Positions 24,666 through 32,861 of a stretch of DNA of 38,568 nt are shown piece after piece; the stretch's first letter is position 1, and each line of letters starts with the position of its first letter. Source of the DNA: Chloroflexota bacterium (GTDB lineage Bacteria; Chloroflexota; UBA11872). The position numbers and the translations under genes were made by a program. The notes under the pieces are model-generated. The model was not told where the DNA came from. It searched no databases and was given only the letters and a program-made list of their open reading frames with translations. Location of the stretch: positions 57,883-96,450 of the forward strand of contig JAPPLN010000097.1 of NCBI GenBank assembly GCA_028874175.1. Direction: 5' to 3'.

Positions 24666-26963
24666 ATGGCTGTAGACACCAGAGTTGGCCAGACCATCAA
24701 GCATCACGACGAGGAATACAAAGTCATTGGAACCCGGCCGATTCGCCACGACGGCCTCGAAAAGGTCACCGGCGAAGCGCGCTACGGCTCCGACATCAAC
24801 CTGCCCGGCCAGCTGCACGGCAAGGTGCTGCGTAGCCCGCACGCCCATGCGCGCATCGTCAGCATCGACACCAGCCGCGCCGAGGCCCTGGACGGTGTTC
24901 GAGCCGTCATTACCAGCGCCGCCTTTCCCGACCCGGGCGACAAGCTCACCGGCGGCGGCGAAGCGCCTGGTCTTCCGCTCAAATTCAAGAGCGCCAACAT
25001 GCTCGCGCGCGGCAAGGTCCACTACCACGGCCACGCCATCGCCGCCGTGGCGGCCGCCAACCCGCACGTCGCCGCCGAGGCCCTCAAGCTGATCGACGTC
25101 GAGTACGAAGTGCTCGACCCGGTCCTTGAAGTCTGGGACGCCATGAAGTCCGACGCCCCGGTCATCATCGAGGACCTCTACACCGCCAGGGCTGACGGCA
25201 CGACCGCCGAAGAGCCCAGCAACGTGGCGGCGGAAATGCTCTACGAGGTTGGCGACGTCGACGCCGGATTCGCCGAGGCGGATCTGGTCGTCGACCGCGA
25301 GTTCACCTTCGGCGTGGTCCACCAGGGCTACATCGAAACCCACAACGCCACCGCGCACTGGCTCAAGGACGGCCACCTGCACGTCTGGTGCAGCTCGCAG
25401 GGCGCGTTCACCATCCGGCAGGAACTGGCCGATCTTCTCGATCACCCGATCACCAAGATCCACGTCGTGCCGATGGAGATTGGCGGCGGGTTCGGCGGCA
25501 AGACCACCGCCTACCTCGAGCCCCTGGCCGCCCTCCTGTCCCGGCAGACCGGCCATCCGATCAAGATGGCCATGGATCGGGCCGACGTCCTCAAGGCGAC
25601 CGGTCCCACGCCGGGCGGCTACGTGCGCGTCAAGCTGGGCGTCACAAACGACGGCATGATTACCGCCGGCTACGCCAACCTGGCGTTCGATGCGGGCGGC
25701 TATCCCGGTTCCGTCGTGGGCGCGGGCTGCCGCTGCGTCTTCGCGCCCTACAACATGCCCAACGCCAAGGTCGAAGGCTTCGACGTCGTCGTCAACAAGC
25801 CCAAGACACACGCCTACCGGGCGCCGGGCGCGACCCACGCCGAGTTCGCCAGCGAGACGGTGGTGGACGAAATCTGCCGCACGCTGGACATCGATCCGGT
25901 CGAGTTCCGCCTCAAGAACAGCGCCAAGGAAGGCGACTGGCAGCTCGCCATGCCGCCCTATCCGCGCATCGGCCACATTGAGTGCATGGAGGCCGCGCGC
26001 GACTCCGCCCAGTGGCAGACCCCCCTGGAAACCGCCCCGGGTAAAAAGCGCGGACGCGGCATCGCCTCGGGGTTCTGGTTCAACATCGGCTTCACCTCCA
26101 GCGTGACCGCCAAGCTGAACAGCGATGGCAGCGTCACGCTGCTCGAGGGTTCAACCGACATCGGCGGGACCCGCACGTCGATTGCCATGCAGTTCGCCGA
26201 GACGTTGGGTATCTCGGTTGAAGACGTGGATCCGATCGTGGCGGACACCGACTCCGTCGGCCAGACCGACGTCACCGGCGGCAGCCGGGTCACCTTTGCC
26301 ACCGGCCTGGCCGCCCACAACGCGGCCAACGACATGAAGGATCAGATTGTCGAAGGCCTGGCGGACCTCTGGGATGTCGCCGCTGATTCGATCTCCCACG
26401 CCGACGGAACATTCTCGGCCAACGGCAAGTCGGCCACCGTGGGCGAAGCGGCCGGCCTGCTGGAGGAAGAGGGCGTATTCCCCATCGGCAAGAACACGGT
26501 CACGCCCACCCGCGAGGGTGGCGCCTTCGCCGTCCACATCGCCGACGTTGAGGTGGATGAAGAAACCGGCAAGGTCGAAGTCCTGCGGTACACCGCCGTT
26601 CAGGACGCCGGCGTCGCCATTTATCCGCCCTATGTCGAAGGCCAGATGCAGGGTGGCGTCGTGCAGGGCGTCGGCTGGGCGCTCAACGAGGAGTACGTCT
26701 ACGACGACGACGGTCACTTGCTCAACGCCAGCCTGCTGGACTACCGCATGCCGACCGCGCTCGACGTTCCCAACATCGAGACAATCATCGTCGAGGTGCC
26801 CAACCCCGGGCATCCGTACGGTGTTCGCGGCGTGGGCGAAGTACCCATCGTGCCGCCGCCCGCGGCTATGGCCAACGCAATCCATGACGCGACCGGTGTC
26901 CGCATGAGCCATCTGCCCATGTCGCCAGCCCGCGTCCAGGCGGCGCTGGCAGCCGAGGCGTAA
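24666..26963 (+). CDS. Molybdenum hydroxylase large subunit, copy 1 (xanthine dehydrogenase family)
   Basis: A 765-residue molybdopterin-cytosine-type large subunit. Cofactor-binding motifs: GGGFGGK at 273-279, AYRAPGA at 383-389 and the catalytic-base motif GVGE at 722-725 (Glu725). The active-site loop is AYRAPG, not AYRCSFR of form I CO dehydrogenase or AYRGAGR of form II, so this is not a CO dehydrogenase; it likely hydroxylates an aldehyde or N-heterocycle, substrate unknown. A second full-length copy lies 325 bases downstream with matching motifs and only about ten residues' length difference. It is co-transcribed with the FAD and 2Fe-2S subunits. Confidence 0.93.
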   Translation: MAVDTRVGQTIKHHDEEYKVIGTRPIRHDGLEKVTGEARYGSDINLPGQLHGKVLRSPHAHARIVSIDTSRAEALDGVRAVITSAAFPDPGDKLTGGGEAPGLPLKFKSANMLARGKVHYHGHAIAAVAAANPHVAAEALKLIDVEYEVLDPVLEVWDAMKSDAPVIIEDLYTARADGTTAEEPSNVAAEMLYEVGDVDAGFAEADLVVDREFTFGVVHQGYIETHNATAHWLKDGHLHVWCSSQGAFTIRQELADLLDHPITKIHVVPMEIGGGFGGKTTAYLEPLAALLSRQTGHPIKMAMDRADVLKATGPTPGGYVRVKLGVTNDGMITAGYANLAFDAGGYPGSVVGAGCRCVFAPYNMPNAKVEGFDVVVNKPKTHAYRAPGATHAEFASETVVDEICRTLDIDPVEFRLKNSAKEGDWQLAMPPYPRIGHIECMEAARDSAQWQTPLETAPGKKRGRGIASGFWFNIGFTSSVTAKLNSDGSVTLLEGSTDIGGTRTSIAMQFAETLGISVEDVDPIVADTDSVGQTDVTGGSRVTFATGLAAHNAANDMKDQIVEGLADLWDVAADSISHADGTFSANGKSATVGEAAGLLEEEGVFPIGKNTVTPTREGGAFAVHIADVEVDEETGKVEVLRYTAVQDAGVAIYPPYVEGQMQGGVVQGVGWALNEEYVYDDDGHLLNASLLDYRMPTALDVPNIETIIVEVPNPGHPYGVRGVGEVPIVPPPAAMANAIHDATGVRMSHLPMSPARVQAALAAEA

Positions 26964-26969
26964 ACCACG

Positions 26970-27233
26970 GTGGCGACCGTTCACATCCCCACCCCCATGC
27001 GGGAGGCGACGAACGGCGCCGCCAGGGTTGAGATAGAAGGCGCCACGGTTCGGGAAGTCGTGGCGGGCCTGGAAGCGAGCTACCCGGGCCTGGGCGGCCG
27101 GCTGGTCGAGGACGGCCAGCTCCGCCCGGGCCTGTCGGCCTTTGTGGACGGCGCGAACGTCGGCCGGCGCCTGCGCACCAGGCTCCAACCTGAAAGCGAG
27201 CTGTTCTTCGTAGAAGCGCTCGGCGGCGGCTAG
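26970..27233 (+). CDS. MoaD/ThiS-like sulfur-carrier protein
   Basis: An 87-residue ubiquitin-like protein of the MoaD/ThiS family: N-terminal beta strand with VHIPTPMREATNG, the central VREVVAGLEASYPGL helix, and a C-terminus ending in three glycines. The usual C-terminal glycyl-glycine, which is activated as a thiocarboxylate, is preserved with one extra Gly. GTG start six bases after the first large-subunit stop. Its place between two large-subunit genes suggests supply of sulfur for the molybdenum cofactor of these enzymes, though such free-standing proteins may serve other pathways. MoaA is encoded in the same window; MoaE is not. Confidence 0.85.
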   Translation: MATVHIPTPMREATNGAARVEIEGATVREVVAGLEASYPGLGGRLVEDGQLRPGLSAFVDGANVGRRLRTRLQPESELFFVEALGGG

Positions 27234-27288
27234 ACTTTCGAACATCCGGTTTCGACTCGGATTCACCACAGCACCGCGGGAGCAGGGA

Positions 27289-29556
27289 ATGACAGCAGGC
27301 AACGGCGCGTATCGAGTCGTTGGAACCCGACCGGTCCGCCACGACGGCGTGGACAAGGTCACGGGACGCGCACGCTACGGCGTGGACGCCCACATGCCCG
27401 GCATGGTCTGGGGCAAAGTGCTGCGCAGCCCGCACGCCAGGGCTCGCATTCGCGGCATCGACACCTCGCGCGCCGAGGCTTCGAGCCAGGTGCTCGCCGT
27501 GGTCACCGGCGACGACTTTCCGGACCCGGGCGCCGGCGAGGCCGAAGCCAACGAGTCCGGCATGCAGAGCCTGCGCTACATGGCCGAGCGGGTCATCGCC
27601 CGCGGCCGCGTCACCTACGAGGGCCAGGTCATCGCCGCCGTGGCCGCAGCCAGCGTGCACGAGGCCGAGGAAGCCCTGCGCCTGATTGACGTCGACTACG
27701 AAGTCCTGCCGCCCGTGCTGGACGTCCGCGAAGCCATGCGCGACGACGCCCCGGTCATCCTGGACGACCTGTACACCGAGACCGGCGGCGTCTTCGACGA
27801 CAACCCCAGCAACATCGCCAAGCACTTCATCTTCGAAGAAGGCGATGTCGAGGCCGGCTACGCCGCGGCCGACCTGGTCATGGAGCGCTCCTACTCCACC
27901 GCCATGGTCCACCAGGGCTACATCGAGCCGCACAACGCCCTGGCCTACTGGAACCCGGACGGCCACCTGATCGCGGAGTCCAGTTCGCAGGGCCACTTCG
28001 GCATCCGCGACGAACTGGCCACCATGCTCGAGCATCCAAAGTCGAAGATCCGCGTGCTCCCGGCGGAAATCGGCGGCGGGTTCGGCGGCAAGACCACCGT
28101 CTATCTGGAACCGCTGGCCGCCGTGCTGTCCCGCAAGATCGGCCGCCCGGTCAAGATGACCATGAATCGCACCGAGGTCCTCATCGGCACCGGTCCGGCC
28201 CCCGGCGCATTCATGACGGTCAAGATGGGCGTGACCAGCGAGGGCAAGATCACAGCCGTCAACGTGGACCTGGCCTTCGAGGCCGGCGGCTACCCGGGCT
28301 CGGCCGTCAGTGCCGGCTGCCTGTGCTGCATCGGCCCGTTCGACATCGAGAATTTCCGCGTCGACGGCTACGACGTGATCGTCAACAAGCCCAAGTCGCA
28401 CGCCTACCGCGCCCCCGGCGCGCCCCAGGCCGAGTTCGCGGTCGACGCCCTGATCGACGAGATCTGCGAAGAGCTCGACATGGACCCGCTCGACTTCCGC
28501 CGCCTCAACGCCTCCAAGGAAGGCGATCTGCGGGTGGACGGCACCCGCTTCCACCCCATCGGCAACATCGAGACCATCGACGCGGCCGAAGCCACCGACC
28601 ACTGGCAGTCGGACCTGGGCGAGTCCACCGGCACGAAGCGCCGCGGCCGCGGCGTGGCCTCCGGCTACTGGCTCAACGGCGGCGGCAAGTCCAGCGCCGT
28701 GGCCCGGCTCAATGGCGACGGCACGGTCACGTTGCTTGAAGGCTCCATGGACATCGGCGGCACCCGCACCTCCATCGCCATGCAACTCGCCGAATTCCTC
28801 GGCATTCCCATCGAGGACGTCGACCCGATCGTTCCCGACACCGACTCCATCGCCTTCACCGGCGTCACCGGCGGCAGCCGCGTCACCTTCGCCACCGGCT
28901 GGGCGGCCATCGAGGCCGCCGAGGATCTCAAGGACCAGATGATCGAGGGTTTGGCCGACTACTGGGACGTGCCGGCTGAGTCGGTCACATTCGAAGCCGG
29001 CGTATTCAGCCAGAACGGCACCAGCCTCAACTTCCAGGAGGCCGCGGCCGCGCTCCAAGACGACGGCCTGGAAGTCGTGGGCAAGGCAACCGCGTCGCCC
29101 GATGGCTCCGGCAACACCTTCGCTATCCACATCGCCGACGTTGAAGTCGACACCGAGACGGGCAAAGTCGAAGTTCTCCGTTACACCGCCCTGCAGGACG
29201 CCGGAACCGCCATCTACCCGCCCTACGTGGAGGGCCAGATGGAGGGTGGCGTTTCCCAGGGTGTCGGCTGGGCGCTCAACGAGGAGTACGTCTACAGCCC
29301 CGACGGTCGCATGCTCAACGCCAGCTTCCTCGACTACCGCATGCCCACCTCGCTCGACCTGCCCATGATCGAGACGGTGATCGTCGAAGTGCCCAACCCG
29401 GGTCACCCCTACGGCGTCCGTGGCGTCGGCGAAGTCCCCATCGTTCCTCCGTTGGCCGCCATGGCCAACGCCATCTCCAACGCCATCGGCGTCCGCATCC
29501 GCGACCTCCCCGCCTCCCCCCGCGAAGTCCAGGCCGCCGTCGCCGCCAGCACCTAA
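27289..29556 (+). CDS. Molybdenum hydroxylase large subunit, copy 2
   Basis: A 755-residue paralogue of the upstream large subunit, aligned over its whole length with an offset of ten residues near the N-terminus. Motifs: GGGFGGK about 263-269, AYRAPGA about 373-379, GVGE about 712-715 with the catalytic Glu. No second FAD or 2Fe-2S subunit accompanies it, so both large chains may share one small and one medium subunit, or this one may form an alternative enzyme. Its ATG at 27289 follows a GGGAGCAGGGA ribosome site. The last codons and stop form the first edge of the 116-bp tandem array. Confidence 0.92.
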   Translation: MTAGNGAYRVVGTRPVRHDGVDKVTGRARYGVDAHMPGMVWGKVLRSPHARARIRGIDTSRAEASSQVLAVVTGDDFPDPGAGEAEANESGMQSLRYMAERVIARGRVTYEGQVIAAVAAASVHEAEEALRLIDVDYEVLPPVLDVREAMRDDAPVILDDLYTETGGVFDDNPSNIAKHFIFEEGDVEAGYAAADLVMERSYSTAMVHQGYIEPHNALAYWNPDGHLIAESSSQGHFGIRDELATMLEHPKSKIRVLPAEIGGGFGGKTTVYLEPLAAVLSRKIGRPVKMTMNRTEVLIGTGPAPGAFMTVKMGVTSEGKITAVNVDLAFEAGGYPGSAVSAGCLCCIGPFDIENFRVDGYDVIVNKPKSHAYRAPGAPQAEFAVDALIDEICEELDMDPLDFRRLNASKEGDLRVDGTRFHPIGNIETIDAAEATDHWQSDLGESTGTKRRGRGVASGYWLNGGGKSSAVARLNGDGTVTLLEGSMDIGGTRTSIAMQLAEFLGIPIEDVDPIVPDTDSIAFTGVTGGSRVTFATGWAAIEAAEDLKDQMIEGLADYWDVPAESVTFEAGVFSQNGTSLNFQEAAAALQDDGLEVVGKATASPDGSGNTFAIHIADVEVDTETGKVEVLRYTALQDAGTAIYPPYVEGQMEGGVSQGVGWALNEEYVYSPDGRMLNASFLDYRMPTSLDLPMIETVIVEVPNPGHPYGVRGVGEVPIVPPLAAMANAISNAIGVRIRDLPASPREVQAAVAAST

Positions 29557-29893
29557 CGATGATCCGGCGCCCATCTTCTCCGTCTCCCTTCCAGGGAGAG
29601 GGCTGGGGTGAGGGTCGATCGCACCCCCAGCAACCAAGCCCCAGTGAATCCACACCGTGAGCCAGCACCCAACACTGCTTCAGCGTCCCTCTTCTCCCTC
29701 TCCCTTCCAGGGAGAGGGCTGGGGTGAGGGTCGATCGCGCCCTCAGCAACCAGCCTCAGGAGAAGCCACACCGTGAACCAGCACCCAACGCTGCTTCGGC
29801 GTCCGTCTTCTCCCTCTCCCTTCCAGGGAGAGGGTTGGGGTGAGGGTCGATCGCGCCCTCAGCAACCAGGCCCAAAGCGATACAACCCATGAA
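29546..29893. repeat. Three-unit, 116-bp tandem array with conserved hairpin
   Basis: Three units, each exactly 116 bp, fill the space between the second large-subunit gene and the SDR gene. The landmark CCAGC occurs at 29546, 29662, 29778 and 29894, always 116 apart; the loop TTCCA occurs at 29589, 29705 and 29821. In units 2 and 3 the core is a perfect nine-base stem CCCTCTCCC/GGGAGAGGG around that loop, followed by CTGGGGTGAGGG and TCGATCGC. The array starts inside the last codons of the large subunit and its periodic sequence continues into the first codons of the SDR gene. The hairpin core is a type of extragenic palindrome frequent in bacterial genomes. Confidence 0.9.
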
Positions 29894-30653
29894 CCAGCGC
29901 CTAACCGACCGCGTCGCCGTCGTCACCGGCGCCGGCACCGGCATCGGCGTCGGCATCGCCCGCCGCCTGGCCCAGGAGGGCGCCAGCGTGGTCGTCTCCG
30001 CCGCCAGCAGCATCCAGGGTGCTCGTGACCTCGCCGACGAGATCACCGCTTCAGGAGGATCGGCCCTCGCCGTGCAGGCCGACTTCCGCGACCCCACCAC
30101 GGCCATTGACGTCGTCGCTACGGCCGTCAGCAACTTCGGCGGCGTCGACGTGCTGGTCAACAACGCCGGCTATACGCTCGACAAGCCCTTCCTCGAAACC
30201 ACGCCCGACGACTGGTCCTCGCTCTTCAACATCAACGTCGAAGCCATGATCGCCTCGGCGCATGCCGCCACCCCGCACATGATCGAGCGCGGCGGCGGGC
30301 GCATTATCAACATCAGCTCGGTGCATGGCGGGCTGCACGCCAACGGTCACGTGATATACGGCGCGACCAAGGGCGCCATCAACGCCTTCACCCGCGCCCT
30401 CGCCGTGGAGCTGGCCCCGCACCAGATCACGTCCAACGTCATCGCCCCCGGTGCCATCTACGTCGAACGCTACGACCGCGACAATCGCGACCTCGAAGCA
30501 ATCCGCACCTCCATCCCTAACCAGCGCCTTGGCTATCCCGAGGACATTGCCGGAGCCGCCGCGTACCTGGCCTCAGATGAAGCCCGCTACATCACCGGCG
30601 CCGTCCTCTACGTCGACGGCGGCGTCACCTCCGCAATGGCCGTAACCGACTAG
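29889..30653 (+). CDS. Short-chain dehydrogenase/reductase (SDR)
   Basis: A 254-residue classical SDR with cofactor motif TGAGTGIG (13-20), NNAG (91-94) and catalytic Ser144, Tyr157 and Lys161 at the standard spacing. The residue after the second beta strand is a run of small residues (VSAASS) rather than an acid, so NADP rather than NAD is suggested. It would oxidise or reduce an alcohol/carbonyl group; substrate unknown, but its place after the molybdenum hydroxylase hints at one catabolic pathway. The first codons lie in the fourth partial unit of the 116-bp array; ATG 29889 lacks a clear purine-rich ribosome site. It ends in a short inverted repeat AGCGGA-A-TCCGCT, probably too tight to be a terminator. 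Confidence 0.92.
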   Translation: MNQRLTDRVAVVTGAGTGIGVGIARRLAQEGASVVVSAASSIQGARDLADEITASGGSALAVQADFRDPTTAIDVVATAVSNFGGVDVLVNNAGYTLDKPFLETTPDDWSSLFNINVEAMIASAHAATPHMIERGGGRIINISSVHGGLHANGHVIYGATKGAINAFTRALAVELAPHQITSNVIAPGAIYVERYDRDNRDLEAIRTSIPNQRLGYPEDIAGAAAYLASDEARYITGAVLYVDGGVTSAMAVTD

Positions 30654-31015
30654 CGGAATCCGCTTCCCGCTCCACCGCCCGGTAGCGACTCTGAGTCTCC
30701 AACGCAGGCGAAGATCAGGCCCGCGTCCGAACGCCTTCGCCGTGCATTCGCTGCATCCAGACGGCGAGCAACTTCCGGCAGTTCGCGAAGAACATCGGCC
30801 GGGTCATCCATCGGCGCATCCGCAGAACGTGGACGGCAGGACGATGGACCGGTCGTCCGCGATGAACTCGTCGGCCAGCGGCGTTTCTTGCACGCGGGCG
30901 GCCGTCACCACGGCGCGGGCTGCTACTGGAAACATCTCATCACCGGCGCCGGTGGTCATGGAGTAGAGCCCGGATCAGTCGCGACGGTCTTCGGCTATCG
31001 GTCGCCCATCGCGGA
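30654..31015. other. Accessory intergenic region with possible minus-strand gene remnants
   Basis: No full gene is apparent. On the minus strand two tiny frames overlap as ATGA: 30804-30959 (51 residues, beginning MTTGAGDEMFPVAARA and containing FIADDRSIVLPSTFCGC) and 30715-30807 (30 residues, MTRPMFFANCRKLLAVW). They read like pieces of protein but match nothing I recognise. They could be decayed remains of a gene. Confidence is low. Confidence 0.3.
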
Positions 31016-31408
31016 TCACTGGCGCTTCTCCGCCCACCGCACCACTGCTTCCGCCATGCTGATAGCGTCGGCGTACGCTTGCTCAGTAACCGGTGGGGCC
31101 GCGGAGGGGTAGCGAGACGCCCACGCGTAATCCGAGAGGATTTCGGCCCGACGCACCTCTTCTGGGATGGCGTCTCCTACCTCATCCAATAGCGAGAGTA
31201 GACGGCCCAGGTCATGCGTGTATGGAAACTCGACGCCCCGGCTTATGAATACCGCCTTGAGGGCCTTCTCCGCCGCCTGTTGAGCGTCAAAGCAGAGGTC
31301 TTCCAGATAGTCGCCAGGGGCGCGACGCTTGGCTCGCGCAAGGTTGCCCCTGGCCCGGCCCATCCACTCCCGCGGGTCGTCGGGCGGGTAGCGTTCAGGC
31401 TGCGTCAT
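31016..31408 (-). CDS. HEPN-domain protein (putative toxin of MNT/HEPN pair)
   Basis: A 130-residue helical HEPN protein. The recognisable core is CFDAQQAAEKALKAVFISRG followed by YTHDLGRLLSLL, and a late helix with QAYADAISMAEAVVRWA. HEPN proteins paired with minimal nucleotidyltransferases act as ribonuclease toxins neutralised by the partner, known for the HepT/MntA systems; here the partner gene overlaps this start by 14 bases. The chosen ATG 31408 begins the conserved region; the longer frame would overlap most of the partner. Whether it is an active nuclease cannot be judged, since the RX4-6H motif is not clear-cut. Confidence 0.85.
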   Translation of the reverse strand: MTQPERYPPDDPREWMGRARGNLARAKRRAPGDYLEDLCFDAQQAAEKALKAVFISRGVEFPYTHDLGRLLSLLDEVGDAIPEEVRRAEILSDYAWASRYPSAAPPVTEQAYADAISMAEAVVRWAEKRQ

Positions 31409-31736
31409 ACACCACGCGTCCTTCTCGCATCGCGGGCTTGTACACCAGCGGATGGCTGTCCTTGTACCGCTCGATGTCCGCCTGTGTTGCGACGACAAGG
31501 TCAACCGCCGCATTCACGCCTCGCAGCGCCCGGCGAATCTTGCCCGAGAGGCTCCAGTGGTCGGCGCCCGACTTGACGACCAGGATGTCCAGGTCGCTGT
31601 GCGGCCCCATCTCGCCGCGCGCGGCAGATCCGAAGAGGATGATCTTCTCCGGCTGCGCCACCTCGACGATGCGCCTGACGACCTCCTGAACGTCGCTGGT
31701 CGTGACGTTGGTATCGCCTAGCGAAGTCCTGTTCAT
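31395..31736 (-). CDS. Minimal nucleotidyltransferase (putative antitoxin)
   Basis: A 113-residue MNT-family nucleotidyltransferase with the hallmark GSAARGEMGPHSDLDILV, giving the two metal-binding aspartates of the polymerase-beta fold. A third acidic residue probably lies in VDLVV. Such proteins modify (AMPylate) or otherwise neutralise HEPN toxins, and this gene is upstream of and overlaps the HEPN gene. ATG 31736 was selected; a longer frame lacks homology. Its start overlaps the stop of an upstream open frame by four bases, discussed in the findings. Confidence 0.87.
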   Translation of the reverse strand: MNRTSLGDTNVTTSDVQEVVRRIVEVAQPEKIILFGSAARGEMGPHSDLDILVVKSGADHWSLSGKIRRALRGVNAAVDLVVATQADIERYKDSHPLVYKPAMREGRVVYDAA

Positions 31737-31973
31737 TCCCGACTCCCGCACGGCTTGTAGAGCGCGCTCGCCAGTCGCACCTTCATGGGCCTGATCGTGG
31801 CGTCCGTTTCCCGCCAATAGTGTTGCACCTTAACGACTTCACTCCACGGGACGCCGCGTAGGACGGCTACGGTTTCCCGCGGCCTCGGCCCGGCGACGCC
31901 GCGAACCTGCGGCTGCGGATACCCTCCGCCGGGGCTCTGATCAGAGCCTTACGCATTAACACTGGGCGGGGTT
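31737..31973. other. Divergent intergenic region with minus-strand open frame lacking a start
   Basis: This gap separates the MNT gene (minus) from the nuclease gene (plus). On the minus strand a frame of about 70 codons runs without stops from about 31950 down to 31733 and reads like protein (for example VPWSEVVKVQHYWRETDA), ending in an ATGA overlap with the MNT start. It has no early start codon; a GTG would give only 31 residues. It may be a truncated gene. A perfect dyad lies at 31933-31948. Confidence 0.35.
31933..31948. promoter_or_regulatory. 16-bp perfect palindrome
   Basis: GGCTCTGA-TCAGAGCC is a perfect 16-base palindrome without a loop, 25 bases upstream of the nuclease ATG. Lack of a loop argues against a terminator and for a protein-binding site, or chance. 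Confidence 0.4.
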
Positions 31974-32765
31974 ATGCGAACACGGGCGGTTTGGGCGGTC
32001 GTTCTGGCAGCGTTGTTCACAGCGGTATCGGTTTCGTACGCGGCGGCCCAATGGCCGACGACCTGCGTCGAACTCAACGACATTGTCGAAGCCCATCTGG
32101 GCAACGACCACAACGTCGGCATCTATCAGAAGGTCTTTGGGGACCAGGCCGAGCAGGCCTGCCAAAACGATCATCGCAACGACGTCCGCAGCGTCTTCGC
32201 CTGGGCCATCGGCGGGGATTCGTCCCCCACCTCAAGCGTCGAGCGCGGGCAAGTCCTGCGCATCCTGGACGGTGACACCATCGAGATCCGCTACCTCAGC
32301 GGCGGCGAAGCCGTCGTCGGCCACATCGAAAAGGTCCGCTACCTGGGCATCGATACGCCCGAGAAAAGCGAGCCCGGCGGCGCCGAAGCCACCGAATTCA
32401 ACCGCGTACGCGTGGAAGGCCAGACCGTCCGGCTGATGCGTGAGGGACGCAATCGCGACAACTTCGGCCGCCTGCTGCGGCATGTCTTCGTCGTCTACCA
32501 GGGCCAGGAAATCGATGTCGTGGCGGCGCTGACCGCGGCTGGGCACGTGAAGGGCCAGAACGCATCCACCGACTCAACAAGCGCGACTGATTCCGCGACG
32601 ACGGCGACTCCATCAACTGGCACGGTGTATGACTCGTGCGAGGCCGCGGTGGCCGCCGGCGAGTCGCGCGTCCAGGGCAGTTCGGGCGGTGGCCGCGGCT
32701 TTCCGCAGGCAACCGTTCCCTCCGCCCGCGACGGGGACGGCGACGGCGTGGTGTGCGAAGTGTGA
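31974..32765 (+). CDS. Secreted thermonuclease-like protein with Excalibur tail
   Basis: A 263-residue exported protein. A signal peptide (1-25, ending AAA-QW) is followed by a short unknown region (26-88), a staphylococcal-nuclease-type domain (about 91-192) and a Ser/Thr-rich linker, then an Excalibur calcium-binding tail (about 216-263) ending [10 protein letters not shown]. Nuclease landmarks: [17 protein letters not shown] with Arg122, Asp127 and Glu130, and [10 protein letters not shown] with Arg166, matching the catalytic arginine/glutamate set. It would cleave nucleic acid outside the cell in a calcium-dependent manner. The gene is divergent from the toxin-antitoxin pair. Confidence 0.88.
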   Translation: MRTRAVWAVVLAALFTAVSVSYAAAQWPTTCVELNDIVEAHLGNDHNVGIYQKVFGDQAEQACQNDHRNDVRSVFAWAIGGDSSPTSSVERGQVLRILDGDTIEIRYLSGGEAVVGHIEKVRYLGIDTPEKSEPGGAEATEFNRVRVEGQTVRLMREGRNRDNFGRLLRHVFVVYQGQEIDVVAALTAAGHVKGQNASTDSTSATDSATTATPSTGTVYDSCEAAVAAGESRVQGSSGGGRGFPQATVPSARDGDGDGVVCEV

Positions 32766-32846
32766 GTGCCTGACGGTGACGGCTCGCACGCCGGTCCGAT
32801 TGACCAGCCGTTTGAGGGCTGCCGTGCGAACTCCCAGTCAGGCGCT
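32765..32846. terminator. Long nested inverted repeat between convergent genes
   Basis: AGTGCCTGAC (32765-32774) pairs with GTCAGGCGCT (32837-32846), nine of ten bases. Inside, GCTCGCACG pairs with CGTGCGAAC, and a small hairpin GGTC-CGATT-GACC lies near the centre. It lies between a plus-strand and a minus-strand gene that converge, so a two-way terminator is possible, although no T-run follows. Confidence 0.35.
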
Positions 32847-32861
32847 CGCTAAAGAGAGCCG

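Noticed and set aside
24666..29556. Carbon monoxide dehydrogenase large subunits
   Set aside because: The diagnostic active-site loops AYRCSFR or AYRGAGR are absent; both copies have AYRAPG.
26866..29655. A very long minus-strand frame (929 codons) opposite the second large subunit
   Set aside because: It is a high-GC antisense shadow of a clearly conserved gene.
30652..30665. Terminator after the SDR gene
   Set aside because: The inverted repeat has almost no loop and no T-run.
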